A stretch of 64,000 nucleotides of DNA, taken from the NCBI RefSeq assembly GCF_000002515.2, contig NC_006042.1, forward strand, positions 248,001 to 312,000, read 5' to 3'. Made by a program: the position numbers and the translations under genes. The stretch comes from Kluyveromyces lactis. Taxonomy: Eukaryota; Ascomycota; Saccharomycetes; Saccharomycetales; Saccharomycetaceae. Below, in pieces: positions 21,162 through 30,440 of the stretch. The notes beneath the pieces are model-generated. The model saw only the letters and a program-made list of their open reading frames with translations, was not told the DNA's origin and did no database searches. Each line of letters opens with the position of its first letter. The stretch's first letter is position 1.

Positions 21162-23552
21162 ATGACGGATGGTACTATAGAACATGCTCAGGACCAGTCG
21201 TTAATAGACGATGCCTCCACTTTGTTGATGTTCTCTAAAACATCGAATTCAAACGTCAACTCGAGCGATGAGGGTAAAGACGAGTTAAAAGCCGATATAC
21301 ATACACACAAAATGACACCAACTCCTTCCGCTGGAACTGCAAGTCAGGTCGGAAGTCAAGCTGGTAGTCACAGTGGGAGCGCTGGTGATATAAGTATGCA
21401 TATGAATCCCATGACATCACCGGGCCCTGCATCTGTGGCACTTATCAAAGATGATGATGACGATGATCATCTAAAAGGCAGTCCCGTTGACAATGGTATT
21501 CATCGCAGCAACTCAAATAGCGAAAAGACAAAGAAAAGCGGGAATAAGAAGGGTATGGTTGCGGCTGCTGCGTTAGCACAAGCAGCTACGATGCCACTAC
21601 CTCTTAAACGAAAAGCAGAAAACGATAGAAAACCTGCTGCGAACAACAGCGTGCCAATGCCTAGATCAGGTGCCGAGGAAAAATCTCCTTCAAAGCAAGC
21701 AAAGAGCGAAGATAAAGTGGTGGAACAAGAAGATAGTTTCAAAGAAGCTGTAGAGGAACAAAAACTTGAAAAATCTGAAACGGATAGGTTTTCTTCGGTT
21801 CCCGAATCTTATGTTGTTGATCCAGATGCTGGTATAATAACGTGCATCTGTGGCTATGAAGATGATGATGGATTTACTATACAATGCGACCATTGTTTCC
21901 GTTGGCAACATGCTATATGCTATGGAATTGAACATGAAAAAGATGCCCCAGATGACTTTCTGTGCAACATCTGCAATTCTAGGTTTGTAGATGTAAAGCT
22001 AGCAAAGAAGAAACAACAAGAAAGGATCAGAAATGCTCAGAATAAGAAGCGTAGACGCACGGCAAATGGCAACATAAAAGAGGTGAAGACAAAAGAGGCC
22101 ACGTCTGGTACGAAAGACTCACGGAATCCAGGTACTTCTGAAGCGACGGACCATCGTATAGAACCAGAGGCCATTCCATCCGCAGATCCTCTTACGAACA
22201 TTGTTTTAATAAATGCTAAAGAAGCTTATCCTACAGTGTATCTCCCTTTGACTTCAAATGATTACAAAGATAAATACGTTGAACTTTTCGTAAAAGACCA
22301 CGCTGATGACGACTGGGTTATACCTTATCATAAATTAACGTTCAAACCTATTCCGATTGAAATTAAACCATATTCTGACAGTAATCACTCAAGATTGTTC
22401 CCTGGATACCCCAAGTTAGCTGTATACTTGAAGCAAGGATGTGATGAAGGAGACTACATCGATGAATTCTTAGGAGAGATTGATTTCCAAAGGAAATACT
22501 TAGAAGATCCAAGAAATAACTATAGAGTCTGGGGAACTGCAAAACCTAAAGTCATTATTCATCCCCACTGGCCGATTTATATTGATGCCAGGTTAAGTGG
22601 AAATTTAACGAGATACTTGAGACGATCATGCAATCCCAATGTTGAACTAGTCACAATCAAATTGACTAATTCCAATAACCAGGATGAGATAAAGTTCGTT
22701 CTTAGAGCTCTAAGATTCATTGATAAAGGTGAAGAACTTCACATCAAATGGGACTGGGACCTGAGACATCCAATATGGAAGTTAATAAATCATAATGAGA
22801 GCATAGATTCCATTGAAGAGCCACAAAGGTATCTTTTCATACATTCCATAGACACCATTCTAGGAAGTTGTGATTGTGCCTGTGGAAGTAATAGTAAAGA
22901 TTGTTACTTGCTGAAAATCAAACGCCATTCTCAATCACTCTATAGATCAGTCAAATCAAAAATGAATAATCGATACAAGCTTAACGAAATATTACACGGA
23001 AACAAATTGCAAACCAAAAAACAGTCATCTATTCTCAGTAAATTAGCGCATGCCACAATCTCAGACGCAGCAAGGGCCAATGAATTTCTACTTAAATTCA
23101 ATGCCGTTAAGCTAAAGATGTTAGAACCGGTCTCTGACACTGTACAGAAGAAGTCTTTCCATACGAACGCTGGGAGTATCAGAGGGAACAAATACAGGGT
23201 TTCAGTGACGGAGTCCAAAAACAGGGTTGACCCCCTTAAAGAAAGTCTTTCATTCATTTCAGATCCTTCTAAGTTCGATGAATCACAGATTAAACACCCA
23301 GCCGATCTTCCTATTCCCATACAGACAATAAGTACTGAAGATAACCCTCCAACTGACACCACCATAACAAATATAACCGAAACTATATCAAACCAAGGAC
23401 AAACTAGTGTCACTTCCGATTCTAATAGCATTAAAAATTCGTTGAAGCGTGGAATAGACAGCGTTCCCGGCCCTTCGTCTACTATCCACCAAGCTCAGAT
23501 GAAAAAGAAATTATCGTTTGCTGATTATAAGAAAAAAATCAAACCTGCTTAA
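21162..23552 (+). CDS. SET3/SET4: PHD finger and SET domain protein, Set3/Set4 ortholog
   Basis: A 796-residue nuclear protein. A low-complexity N-terminus is followed by a PHD zinc finger at about 227-272 (CICGYEDDDGFTIQCDHC ... H ... C ... CNIC) and a SET domain at about 415-532. The SET domain reads RRSCNPNVE where active enzymes usually have NHSCxPN, and GEELHIKWDW instead of GEELxxDY. It probably lacks methyltransferase activity, as is thought for Set3. S. cerevisiae Set3 (751 aa) scaffolds a histone deacetylase complex with Hos2 and Hst1 that represses meiotic genes; Set4 (560 aa) is its duplicate. Position after IME2 matches SET4 (YJL105W), length matches SET3, and a species without the duplication would have one gene for both. 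Confidence 0.9.
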   Translation: MTDGTIEHAQDQSLIDDASTLLMFSKTSNSNVNSSDEGKDELKADIHTHKMTPTPSAGTASQVGSQAGSHSGSAGDISMHMNPMTSPGPASVALIKDDDDDDHLKGSPVDNGIHRSNSNSEKTKKSGNKKGMVAAAALAQAATMPLPLKRKAENDRKPAANNSVPMPRSGAEEKSPSKQAKSEDKVVEQEDSFKEAVEEQKLEKSETDRFSSVPESYVVDPDAGIITCICGYEDDDGFTIQCDHCFRWQHAICYGIEHEKDAPDDFLCNICNSRFVDVKLAKKKQQERIRNAQNKKRRRTANGNIKEVKTKEATSGTKDSRNPGTSEATDHRIEPEAIPSADPLTNIVLINAKEAYPTVYLPLTSNDYKDKYVELFVKDHADDDWVIPYHKLTFKPIPIEIKPYSDSNHSRLFPGYPKLAVYLKQGCDEGDYIDEFLGEIDFQRKYLEDPRNNYRVWGTAKPKVIIHPHWPIYIDARLSGNLTRYLRRSCNPNVELVTIKLTNSNNQDEIKFVLRALRFIDKGEELHIKWDWDLRHPIWKLINHNESIDSIEEPQRYLFIHSIDTILGSCDCACGSNSKDCYLLKIKRHSQSLYRSVKSKMNNRYKLNEILHGNKLQTKKQSSILSKLAHATISDAARANEFLLKFNAVKLKMLEPVSDTVQKKSFHTNAGSIRGNKYRVSVTESKNRVDPLKESLSFISDPSKFDESQIKHPADLPIPIQTISTEDNPPTDTTITNITETISNQGQTSVTSDSNSIKNSLKRGIDSVPGPSSTIHQAQMKKKLSFADYKKKIKPA

Positions 23553-23836
23553 CGGATGACTTCCTTGGTATCGAAACCTTCATTAGCACGCAAACTTTTT
23601 TTTCAGTTCGGGATGTACCTATAGGTAGTCAGCGGTGGTAATAAACGGGGAGAGTGTACTTAACAATTTAGCCTCCTTCTCATAAAATGAACTTTTTTTT
23701 GCGAGTTATTTAGGAATTTGGACGGTGGGTTCGATTTGCTTTATCGATATATGTTGGAAAACTAGTCTATACTTTTCTATTATTTATTTACATTGTTTAT
23801 AATTAACCAAGAACTGACTACTTCTTAGGTATTCTC

Positions 23837-24994
23837 TCAGAAAAGCGTATTTGCCTTAGATAAATGCTTTTCTCTTTTGTTGAGTAAGGGTTGGGATAAA
23901 ACATCCCAACCTTTGAGAATTTCAAGTTCTTCTTGCATAGTTTTCTTGTATTGAAAGTTTTCCAAAATGGGTTCCAACTCGAATAGAGCTGGAGTAGCTT
24001 TAGAGGACTTCTTAGAACCAGATCTTAACCCAGATTTTAAAACTCTACCTTGTCTCCAAGAATCTGTCCAATAGATGGCTGCAGCATTCTCGTTTGTCAT
24101 TCCTACTTGCTTTTTGAGGCCACTCAACAAAATGTCAATGTTGTTAGTAGGGGTTGTAGTGTAGTGTGTGTAGAATTGATATTTTCCCTGTAGGTTCAAA
24201 AGATACAACAGAAAATCTGCTTGAATCACAGGGTCCACTAGATTGTTTTTAACGCACCCACATAAACTGAGTGATAGCATTCTTTGCTTGCTCATTGCTT
24301 TGGCAGGTAAAGATATTCCAGGCGTATCATATAGAAACAACCCTCCTTTATAATCACTGATTCTGATACATTCACTAGTGTTCCTGGTGACACCTGCCTG
24401 ATCACCTGTCTTCGCAACCTTCTTGGGTTTGCTTCCATCCGAATGATCCAAGCCTGCATATCCAGTAAATCTTAAACTATTAACGAGTGTTGATTTCCCA
24501 ACATTAGGCATGCCGCCAATTAGCATTCTATAACCCAGTGGTAGTCCCACAGTCTTCTTCCCCGGATCATTTTTCTGGAGAAACTTATCATACTTCCATT
24601 TTAATATATGTAAGAGATCTTTAGCGCCCTTTTTGCTTCTTCCATCTATCATGATATATTGTTCGTCCATTTCCTTATGCCATTTATTTAATGATGCAAT
24701 AATAGCAGGATCGCATTGATCAGTTTTGGTGTAAACTACTAGTCTGTCAACTTTCTTTTCTAAGGACAAGTAATCGAATATGAGGTTCCTAGTGGCTATT
24801 GGAGCCCGGCTGTCTCGAAGTTCAACTAGAAGATTAAGCTGAGGAAGGAGATTTTGAGCTCTTTGTATAGCTTTCTTTTGATGTCCTTTGAAGTCACTTG
24901 TTGGTATATTGAAATCTGGGAATACCATTCTTGGTACAAATGTAGACTGCAGCCGTCTACCTGAGTATTTGACACATTTTACCGAAACGTTCAT
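23837..24994 (-). CDS. MTG1: Mitochondrial ribosome-assembly GTPase Mtg1
   Basis: A circularly permuted GTPase of the YlqF/RbgA family. In the frame from 25003 the G4 motif TKTD (about 92-95) comes before the P-loop GMPNVGKS (164-171) and the G3 DTPG (226-229), the permuted order. S. cerevisiae Mtg1 (367 aa) is a peripheral inner-membrane protein facing the matrix, needed for large mitochondrial ribosomal subunit assembly. I place the start at the second Met (24994), which gives an MN(V)SV opening that aligns with the S. cerevisiae MHINV N-terminus; the ATG three codons earlier (25003) is also possible. It is divergent from KTI12 across a short spacer. Confidence 0.92.
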   Translation of the reverse strand: MNVSVKCVKYSGRRLQSTFVPRMVFPDFNIPTSDFKGHQKKAIQRAQNLLPQLNLLVELRDSRAPIATRNLIFDYLSLEKKVDRLVVYTKTDQCDPAIIASLNKWHKEMDEQYIMIDGRSKKGAKDLLHILKWKYDKFLQKNDPGKKTVGLPLGYRMLIGGMPNVGKSTLVNSLRFTGYAGLDHSDGSKPKKVAKTGDQAGVTRNTSECIRISDYKGGLFLYDTPGISLPAKAMSKQRMLSLSLCGCVKNNLVDPVIQADFLLYLLNLQGKYQFYTHYTTTPTNNIDILLSGLKKQVGMTNENAAAIYWTDSWRQGRVLKSGLRSGSKKSSKATPALFELEPILENFQYKKTMQEELEILKGWDVLSQPLLNKREKHLSKANTLF

Positions 24995-25182
24995 ATCTTC
25001 CAATACAGTAAGTTTGTGAACAACTATTACAGTTAATGGAGTTGTCGTTAATGTTTATGACAAAGAAGTAATCAGTAGTTTGTCAACTTTCTTTTGGTGA
25101 ATCATGATAGGTGATCATTAAAGCTTCTTTCAACATGAGAATTACTTTTTACTGCGTTCAGAACAAGAACTTTGAAAATACT

Positions 25183-25191
25183 CGATGAGCT
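25183..25191 (+). promoter_or_regulatory. PAC-like box in MTG1-KTI12 divergent promoter
   Basis: CGATGAGCT, nine of the ten bases of the PAC consensus GCGATGAGCT bound by Dot6/Tod6, lies about 85 bp before the KTI12 ATG at 25274. PAC boxes mark genes of ribosome and translation-factor production. Its place here also argues that KTI12 does not begin at the upstream ATG at 25172. Confidence 0.45.
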
Positions 25192-25273
25192 CATGAAAAG
25201 AGGAAAAACTCAATCATTGTTTCAGACTTTGCAGCAACGTCTAGTGAACTTAGAACCTCTTGACTGTACAGCA

Positions 25274-26212
25274 ATGCCCTTGGTTTTACTAACTGGTTTT
25301 CCGAGTAGCGGTAAAACAACTGTGGCCAAGAAACTCGTCACGTTACTACAGGAAACTATCGATTCCAACGATAAACTGTCAAACTATTCTGTTGTATACC
25401 ATTCAGATGAAACCTTAAACATATCTCACGATGATTATATTGGGTCAAATGAAGAAAGAAGGGCAAGATCTAAGATTATGTCTGTGGTGAAGAGAGATCT
25501 TTCTCGTCAGAAAGTCGTCATTGTTGATTCGTTGAATTACATAAAAGGATTCCGGTATCAATTGCACTGTGAAGTGAAAAACGTGATGACAACGTATTGT
25601 TTGATCCACACGGTATGCCCAATGAGCAACTTGGTTGAATGGAATGAGAAAGAGACTGATTTGCATAAACCTTGGGAAAGCAATTTTTTGAATGCTCTTA
25701 TTCAAAGGTATGAAGAACCAAACCCTCAAACAAGGTGGGATTCTCCATTATTCACTATATTGACGTCTCAAGATGACATCAGTACCCTATACACAGATAT
25801 TAGTAAGGCAATATTCCCAACCGTGTTCAAACCGGCAACGAATGATAGAGATACTGAGAAGATCCTGCAACAATTAAAGCCAAACAATGCCACGATATTG
25901 AAGGCTGCCTCTCACACTAACTCTTTGCAAATACTTGACTCCGAGGCCAGTAGTGTCATAAAGATTATAATGAAATATATGCAGCAAAATGTGGTCAGTG
26001 GTGGCACTTCAAGAATAATTCTTACTCCTGAGAATACTGATTTAAACGATCCAAACTGTCTTTATGTCGATCTCTCACTACAAAATTGCTCCATGCCTCA
26101 ATTACAAAGAATAAAACGTCAATTTGTTGCAATGAATAGATTAAGAAACTTAGAGCAAGATAGAGTAAAACCGTTATTCGTTGAATATTTGAACAAACAT
26201 TTGAATGTCTGA
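25274..26212 (+). CDS. KTI12: Elongator-associated P-loop protein Kti12
   Basis: 312 residues from the ATG at 25274. An upstream in-frame ATG (25172) would add 34 residues with no counterpart, whereas the chosen start (MPLVLLTGFPSSGKTT) aligns directly with S. cerevisiae Kti12 (313 aa), which begins MPLVLFTG. The P-loop GFPSSGKTT is at 8-16. A later block VIVDSLNYIKGFRYQLHC is a family hallmark. Kti12 binds Elongator and tRNA and supports wobble-uridine (mcm5) modification; its loss gives zymocin resistance in S. cerevisiae. It belongs to the PSTK/Kti12 kinase-like ATPases. Here it sits between MTG1 and ATP25, neighbours on another chromosome in S. cerevisiae. Confidence 0.95.
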   Translation: MPLVLLTGFPSSGKTTVAKKLVTLLQETIDSNDKLSNYSVVYHSDETLNISHDDYIGSNEERRARSKIMSVVKRDLSRQKVVIVDSLNYIKGFRYQLHCEVKNVMTTYCLIHTVCPMSNLVEWNEKETDLHKPWESNFLNALIQRYEEPNPQTRWDSPLFTILTSQDDISTLYTDISKAIFPTVFKPATNDRDTEKILQQLKPNNATILKAASHTNSLQILDSEASSVIKIIMKYMQQNVVSGGTSRIILTPENTDLNDPNCLYVDLSLQNCSMPQLQRIKRQFVAMNRLRNLEQDRVKPLFVEYLNKHLNV

Positions 26213-26340
26213 ATTCTTCAACTCATGGCAACACTTAAAGCGCTTTGATCGACATAATCTTTCACATGAACACTTATCTCACATTAAAATAATGAAGGAA
26301 ATTTCCTTCCAGAATAATATCATATCTGTCTATAAACTAT

Positions 26341-28053
26341 TTACAGCTTTAGTAGCTTCTTAATATTGGTATGACTACCATCCACCCGGTCAAGTAACTT
26401 CGATAGTGACGCTTTTAAGTCATCACTTATCACCAATTTACTTCTATGAATCCATAACAAATGACCATTATCCACTATATCTGATAAAATGACTTTGTCA
26501 TTCTTGTTTAATAATGATTTTATGAAGAAATCCCATACGTTACTATCGACAGCACTCTCACACAAGCATTGTTTCCAAAATTTAAACAAAGTCGGCCAGT
26601 TTTCACTTTCTACCAAAGTCGTTATTATTTCTTTTATCACGTCATTTGTTAATGATCTTACCTCAAATTCATTTGTGATGAGATTGACATACTCGTAAAG
26701 TGAGTTAAGGTTAGTGTTTTCGGTATGCATTGACTTAACTAAAAGTTTGATGACCCTGGGATCATGGACAACCTTAGGATCACTATATTGATATGACTGT
26801 AAGGCCTTGAGAATCCACATATTCACACTTATCAGCTGGTTATAGCTTTTCGAAAGTTTGAGATGTTGAATGCAAATTTCAAGAAAGCCAATTAACTCCT
26901 CTCTTGTCGGCTGACATAATGCCAATTGCTTAAACCTAAAAAAATCATTGATGAAATAGTTTAGTTCTCTGTTAAACTCTTTGATTGTACTGGCATCTAA
27001 CTGAGTATTTTCTTCTATGTTATTTCTTTTGGAAATGTAAAGTAACTGGAAAAACTTGAACCTTGCACCCCAGTACTCATAGTCTAACGGACCTTCGGTT
27101 GGTGTGGCTTCATTAAATAGCTTTATCCAATTTTCGGCATCAAGTTCTATATGGTTTGGTAAACGTCCGAGAGCAGATGCTATAACATGGTAAGGCTTTT
27201 TTTCTTCTTTTATCAGTTTTGAAGCGGAATCTAGGTCCTGGATTGTAAGAGCTTCCAAGAACGTTGGTTTCGGAGATTCTCCCACGGTAGAATAGTATCT
27301 TTTCGTATTTTTCATCATCAACTTTCTTAATCCAAGTAAAACATCATCCTCTTCTTCCGCTGGTGGGTTTAAATTGATTTGCTTCTTGTACTGGTCAAGC
27401 TCCTCAACACGACAATACAACTCCTCCAAATTCAAATCATCTCTTCTTTCCTCAGTCATTATATTGATAAACAGCCCATCAACGTTAGAATCTATCAAAC
27501 ACCAGCCACTTTCATCATTCTCTATCTTGGCTATTTTGCCCAAATTAGTTTTCCTGCCTAGACGCCTTTGTCTCTTTCTTAGTATACCACTGGTGACCAA
27601 ACCTTCCGATTTGGGTACTTCATCAAACGTTTCTTTAATAAACTTTATTAGCTCATCATTACAGTTTTGAAGGTGTCTAAATGATTTCACAGTACCAATT
27701 AAAACATAGCTAGCCATGCTTTGAATTGAAGTGGCAGAACTGGAGTGGGCAGTGTCGAAAACCACAATGTCCGTTACTGCCAACTTATCATTTAGATATT
27801 TTGAAATGGTTTCTAGTGAAGCAGGAATTTCTGTAGGAGGAAACCGTATGGGTTTAATGAAAGGAGAATTTGAATCTTCCTCCTTATTCTCTGATATGTC
27901 CAAATACCACGGCTTGCTCTGTCTTAAGGAGTGTCTGGTGGTAAAATTTCGAATGAATAAGGTAGAACCCGGTCTATAACAAAGACGAGCCACATTGTTG
28001 CGAAGAAGTACTGCGTAGGATCTATGCATGGTTAAACTAATAGACAAGCTCAA
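26341..28053 (-). CDS. ATP25: Mitochondrial Atp25 (ATP9 mRNA stability / ring assembly)
   Basis: A 570-residue mitochondrial protein (S. cerevisiae 612). The N-terminus is Arg-rich and hydroxylated (RSYAVLLRNNVARLCYR, then FIRNFTTRHSLRQSKPWY), a clear presequence. The first half contains a RsfS/DUF143-like domain (DIVVFDTAHSSSATSIQSMASY region), and the second half is the helical M domain that stabilises ATP9 mRNA. In S. cerevisiae the two halves are cleaved apart in the matrix. A second Met at 28029 (MHRSY) is an equally plausible start. It converges with KTI12, with about 130 bp between them. Assignment rests on the presequence, the RsfS-type region and the MTG1 neighbourhood (YMR097C-YMR098C). 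Confidence 0.88.
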   Translation of the reverse strand: MSLSISLTMHRSYAVLLRNNVARLCYRPGSTLFIRNFTTRHSLRQSKPWYLDISENKEEDSNSPFIKPIRFPPTEIPASLETISKYLNDKLAVTDIVVFDTAHSSSATSIQSMASYVLIGTVKSFRHLQNCNDELIKFIKETFDEVPKSEGLVTSGILRKRQRRLGRKTNLGKIAKIENDESGWCLIDSNVDGLFINIMTEERRDDLNLEELYCRVEELDQYKKQINLNPPAEEEDDVLLGLRKLMMKNTKRYYSTVGESPKPTFLEALTIQDLDSASKLIKEEKKPYHVIASALGRLPNHIELDAENWIKLFNEATPTEGPLDYEYWGARFKFFQLLYISKRNNIEENTQLDASTIKEFNRELNYFINDFFRFKQLALCQPTREELIGFLEICIQHLKLSKSYNQLISVNMWILKALQSYQYSDPKVVHDPRVIKLLVKSMHTENTNLNSLYEYVNLITNEFEVRSLTNDVIKEIITTLVESENWPTLFKFWKQCLCESAVDSNVWDFFIKSLLNKNDKVILSDIVDNGHLLWIHRSKLVISDDLKASLSKLLDRVDGSHTNIKKLLKL

Positions 28054-28287
28054 CTTCTCGAAACCGTATGAATCCAGGTAACTGGTTAAATGTATGTTCC
28101 TGAATTTTTATTATAATTGTGGAGCTTCTGCAGATCGTTGAATAGGAACCAGTTAATGTTCATATATTTTTTTTTTCCATCATAAAAGTTACACATAAGA
28201 TAATATTATATATAGTTACAATTTTACAATTTTTCAGTAAATATGAAAAGAGAGGAATGTGTCATGAGGGTGTATTAAATTTGTTGG

Positions 28288-29772
28288 TTATTGTCCTCTT
28301 AGTTCCGGCTGAATATTTTCATCAGGAATATCGTCTTTCTTGAGATTATTATCGGAGACATTTTCCTCGGCTTCAACTTCCTTCAAATGAGATGACAACA
28401 ACCTTAGCTGCTCCGCCATGTCGTCATGAGGTGATAATTGTTTATGGCCAGTGACTAAATCGACATCGACGTTCACGTCAGAATCAACACTTTGATTTGA
28501 CAGGATATCTCTGGTAGCCATTTTAAGAGCTTCCGCGACTCTGTCTCTTTCTCTTCTGTGGAGCTGTCTCTTGGAATCGGGTACACCGACGTCTAAACTT
28601 TCATCGTCTTGCACTTGTTCTAGCGTACGTTTCAGATCCTCGGTATCGTGGTTTTCTCTAGACTGCAGAGCCGCTGCAGCGGCAGCTGCAGCAGCTGCGA
28701 CACGTACGTTAGTGTCATCCAGATTATGTATAGCGGAATCATCATTATCACTGATCGAACCAATTCTGTTCTGATATACATTATGTCCACTATCAACATG
28801 TGATTGGTGTTGTTCCTGGTGTTGTAGTTGTTGCTGTTGCTGTTGGTGATGATGCTGAACGTCGCGTTGTTGACCTTCGGGTAGTTGGTGTTGGTGGTGA
28901 GCTGGTATCGATGGATGATGATGGTGTTGTACTTGATGGTGGTCACCGCCAGTCAATTGATGAGCGGTGGGCATTGCGTATACGCCATCCTTCTTTCTTT
29001 TCAAGACGAATCTGGCCTTATACGTGGTAACACGTCTAGCGATGTTACTTAACATTTTCTTATCCATTTCAGCTTCGGTCAACCCGTACCGTTGCTTGAT
29101 GATATCGAGAATCCCGGATTCTTCCACGTACTGTGCCACTCTAAACTTTGCCACTGTATTATCGTCATCGTTACACAACGACTCTAGAATAGCGTCGAAT
29201 TTGAGATCAACTTGTAAAATCTTTGGAATTTTACTCAAGACAAACCGTTGCAAAGAAAGGTTTGATTCCAACGGATGGTTATGATAAGGTTCAATCTTGG
29301 TTACCACGAAGGGACCCTTGATAGTCTCCTGAGAGTCTGCAACTGCTGCAACTGCCGCTGCGATAGCAGCAGTCACAGCCGCATCATCATCCTCATCATC
29401 GTCCTCATCCTCCGCTCTACCATCTTCGGCCAAATTCGTATGACCATTATGGTGATTCGAACCAGACGACGAAGAACCACCATCGCCACTTAAACCATGC
29501 GGAGAACCATCCTCAGACGAACCAGAATTGTTGGCGCCCTGATACGACAACAAAATCTTGAACGGACAACTTTTCAAATGGCACGCGAAAGTGAAATGTT
29601 TATTCTTATGTGAATTCTTCAAAATAATAGGACATCTCGATTGAAACTCATAATCGTTAATTACATCGTACCACGCCTCTAACGTGGGGAAAGACCGTTT
29701 CTGCGCACTCACAGGATCTGGCGCAGCCAGATCCTTATTGATGATCGGGTGCTTGTATTCATATAACGACAT
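28288..29772 (-). CDS. ABF1: General regulatory factor / ARS-binding factor Abf1
   Basis: 494 residues from the ATG at 29772; the frame extends to 29805, but the second Met (MSLYEYKHPIINKDL) aligns best with the S. cerevisiae N-terminus, whose YEYKHPIINKDLA is identical. The N-terminal DNA-binding region has the atypical zinc-binding Cys/His pattern (RCPIILKNSHKNKHF, then ACHLKSCPFK). A second basic DNA-binding block lies in the middle (YKARFVLKRKKDGVY). Between and after them are an Asp-rich stretch, an Ala tract, a His/Gln-rich tract and a long Ala run: low-complexity regions that vary between species. The C-terminus carries the short conserved acidic segments needed for activation. It is nuclear, essential in S. 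cerevisiae, and acts at origins, promoters and silencers. It is divergent from RAD27, as in YKL112W-YKL113C. Confidence 0.95.
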   Translation of the reverse strand: MSLYEYKHPIINKDLAAPDPVSAQKRSFPTLEAWYDVINDYEFQSRCPIILKNSHKNKHFTFACHLKSCPFKILLSYQGANNSGSSEDGSPHGLSGDGGSSSSGSNHHNGHTNLAEDGRAEDEDDDEDDDAAVTAAIAAAVAAVADSQETIKGPFVVTKIEPYHNHPLESNLSLQRFVLSKIPKILQVDLKFDAILESLCNDDDNTVAKFRVAQYVEESGILDIIKQRYGLTEAEMDKKMLSNIARRVTTYKARFVLKRKKDGVYAMPTAHQLTGGDHHQVQHHHHPSIPAHHQHQLPEGQQRDVQHHHQQQQQQLQHQEQHQSHVDSGHNVYQNRIGSISDNDDSAIHNLDDTNVRVAAAAAAAAAALQSRENHDTEDLKRTLEQVQDDESLDVGVPDSKRQLHRRERDRVAEALKMATRDILSNQSVDSDVNVDVDLVTGHKQLSPHDDMAEQLRLLSSHLKEVEAEENVSDNNLKKDDIPDENIQPELRGQ

Positions 29773-30153
29773 CGCTGGATTCGAAACTCGCCAATTCACG
29801 CACAAAAAGGTATACCTTTTCTGAAGCTCTCTGTTATCTTTTAAATAATCCTCTTCGTCACCCAGTGCACTGCACTCGCTCCGTTTACTCTCTGCCCTAT
29901 CTCACTTAGCCGCCGTGCCTTCACAGAATAGGTACGTTCTTACGGTATTATTTCGTTTATACCAATCGACGAAACAATGAACCTTTCGCCTAAATCCTTG
30001 GGCCTGCCGGCTTCCCTTTCGTGATTGTTGACACTTTCATCTCAAATCCTGTTCGTTCGTTGTTATATTTTTTTTTTTTTCATTTTTTTTCCATGTGGAC
30101 TGACCCACTTGAAGGCGTTGGTGAGGTTACCCTGGATATTAGTACGCTGATTC

Positions 30154-30160
30154 CGGGTAA
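30154..30160 (+). promoter_or_regulatory. Reb1 binding site
   Basis: CGGGTAA is the core Reb1 recognition heptamer. In S. cerevisiae the ABF1 promoter is bound by Reb1 and by Abf1 itself, so a Reb1 site in this shared promoter is expected. A weaker partner on the other strand (GTTACCC) is at about 30127-30133. Confidence 0.55.
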
Positions 30161-30330
30161 CACATATTTCAGTGAAGAATGATAAATGGTTGCACGTGAT
30201 AGTGATTATGAAATGAGTGTCACGTGATATATTATAATTATTATCATTATTTTCTTCTCTCTGCTTTTTCGCTCCAGCGTCCATTGAGACGTATAATGGA
30301 TAGTGAAAAATTACAGGCCATCAGCAAGGG

Positions 30331-30336
30331 ACGCGT
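30331..30336 (+). promoter_or_regulatory. MCB (MluI cell-cycle box) of RAD27
   Basis: A perfect ACGCGT lies 105 bp before the RAD27 ATG. MBF (Mbp1-Swi6) uses this hexamer to switch on replication genes at G1/S, and S. cerevisiae RAD27 is a known MBF target. Confidence 0.7.
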
Positions 30337-30440
30337 CTTGTCAGCTTTAATAAAGTGGTAGTATACCTCAAACTTCTGAATATAATTGAACAACTACAGC
30401 CTCTGTAAAAAAGGCCGGTATTTTTTTCAAACCAGTTATC

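Larger units (their letters stand above)
29773..30440. promoter_or_regulatory. ABF1-RAD27 bidirectional promoter
   Basis: A 668-bp region driving both genes. Seen: an MCB box at 30331-30336, a Reb1 site CGGGTAA at 30154-30160, a URS1-like TAGCCGCCG at 29907-29915, TCACGTGA at 30220-30227, and a T-rich tract at about 30067-30089. I looked for an Abf1 self-site (RTCRYnnnnnACG) and found only near misses. Confidence 0.6.

Noticed and set aside
28672-28800. Alanine and His/Gln tracts in ABF1 considered as frameshift or repeat error
   Set aside because: The frame stays open with mixed codons on both sides; species-variable low complexity is usual in Abf1.
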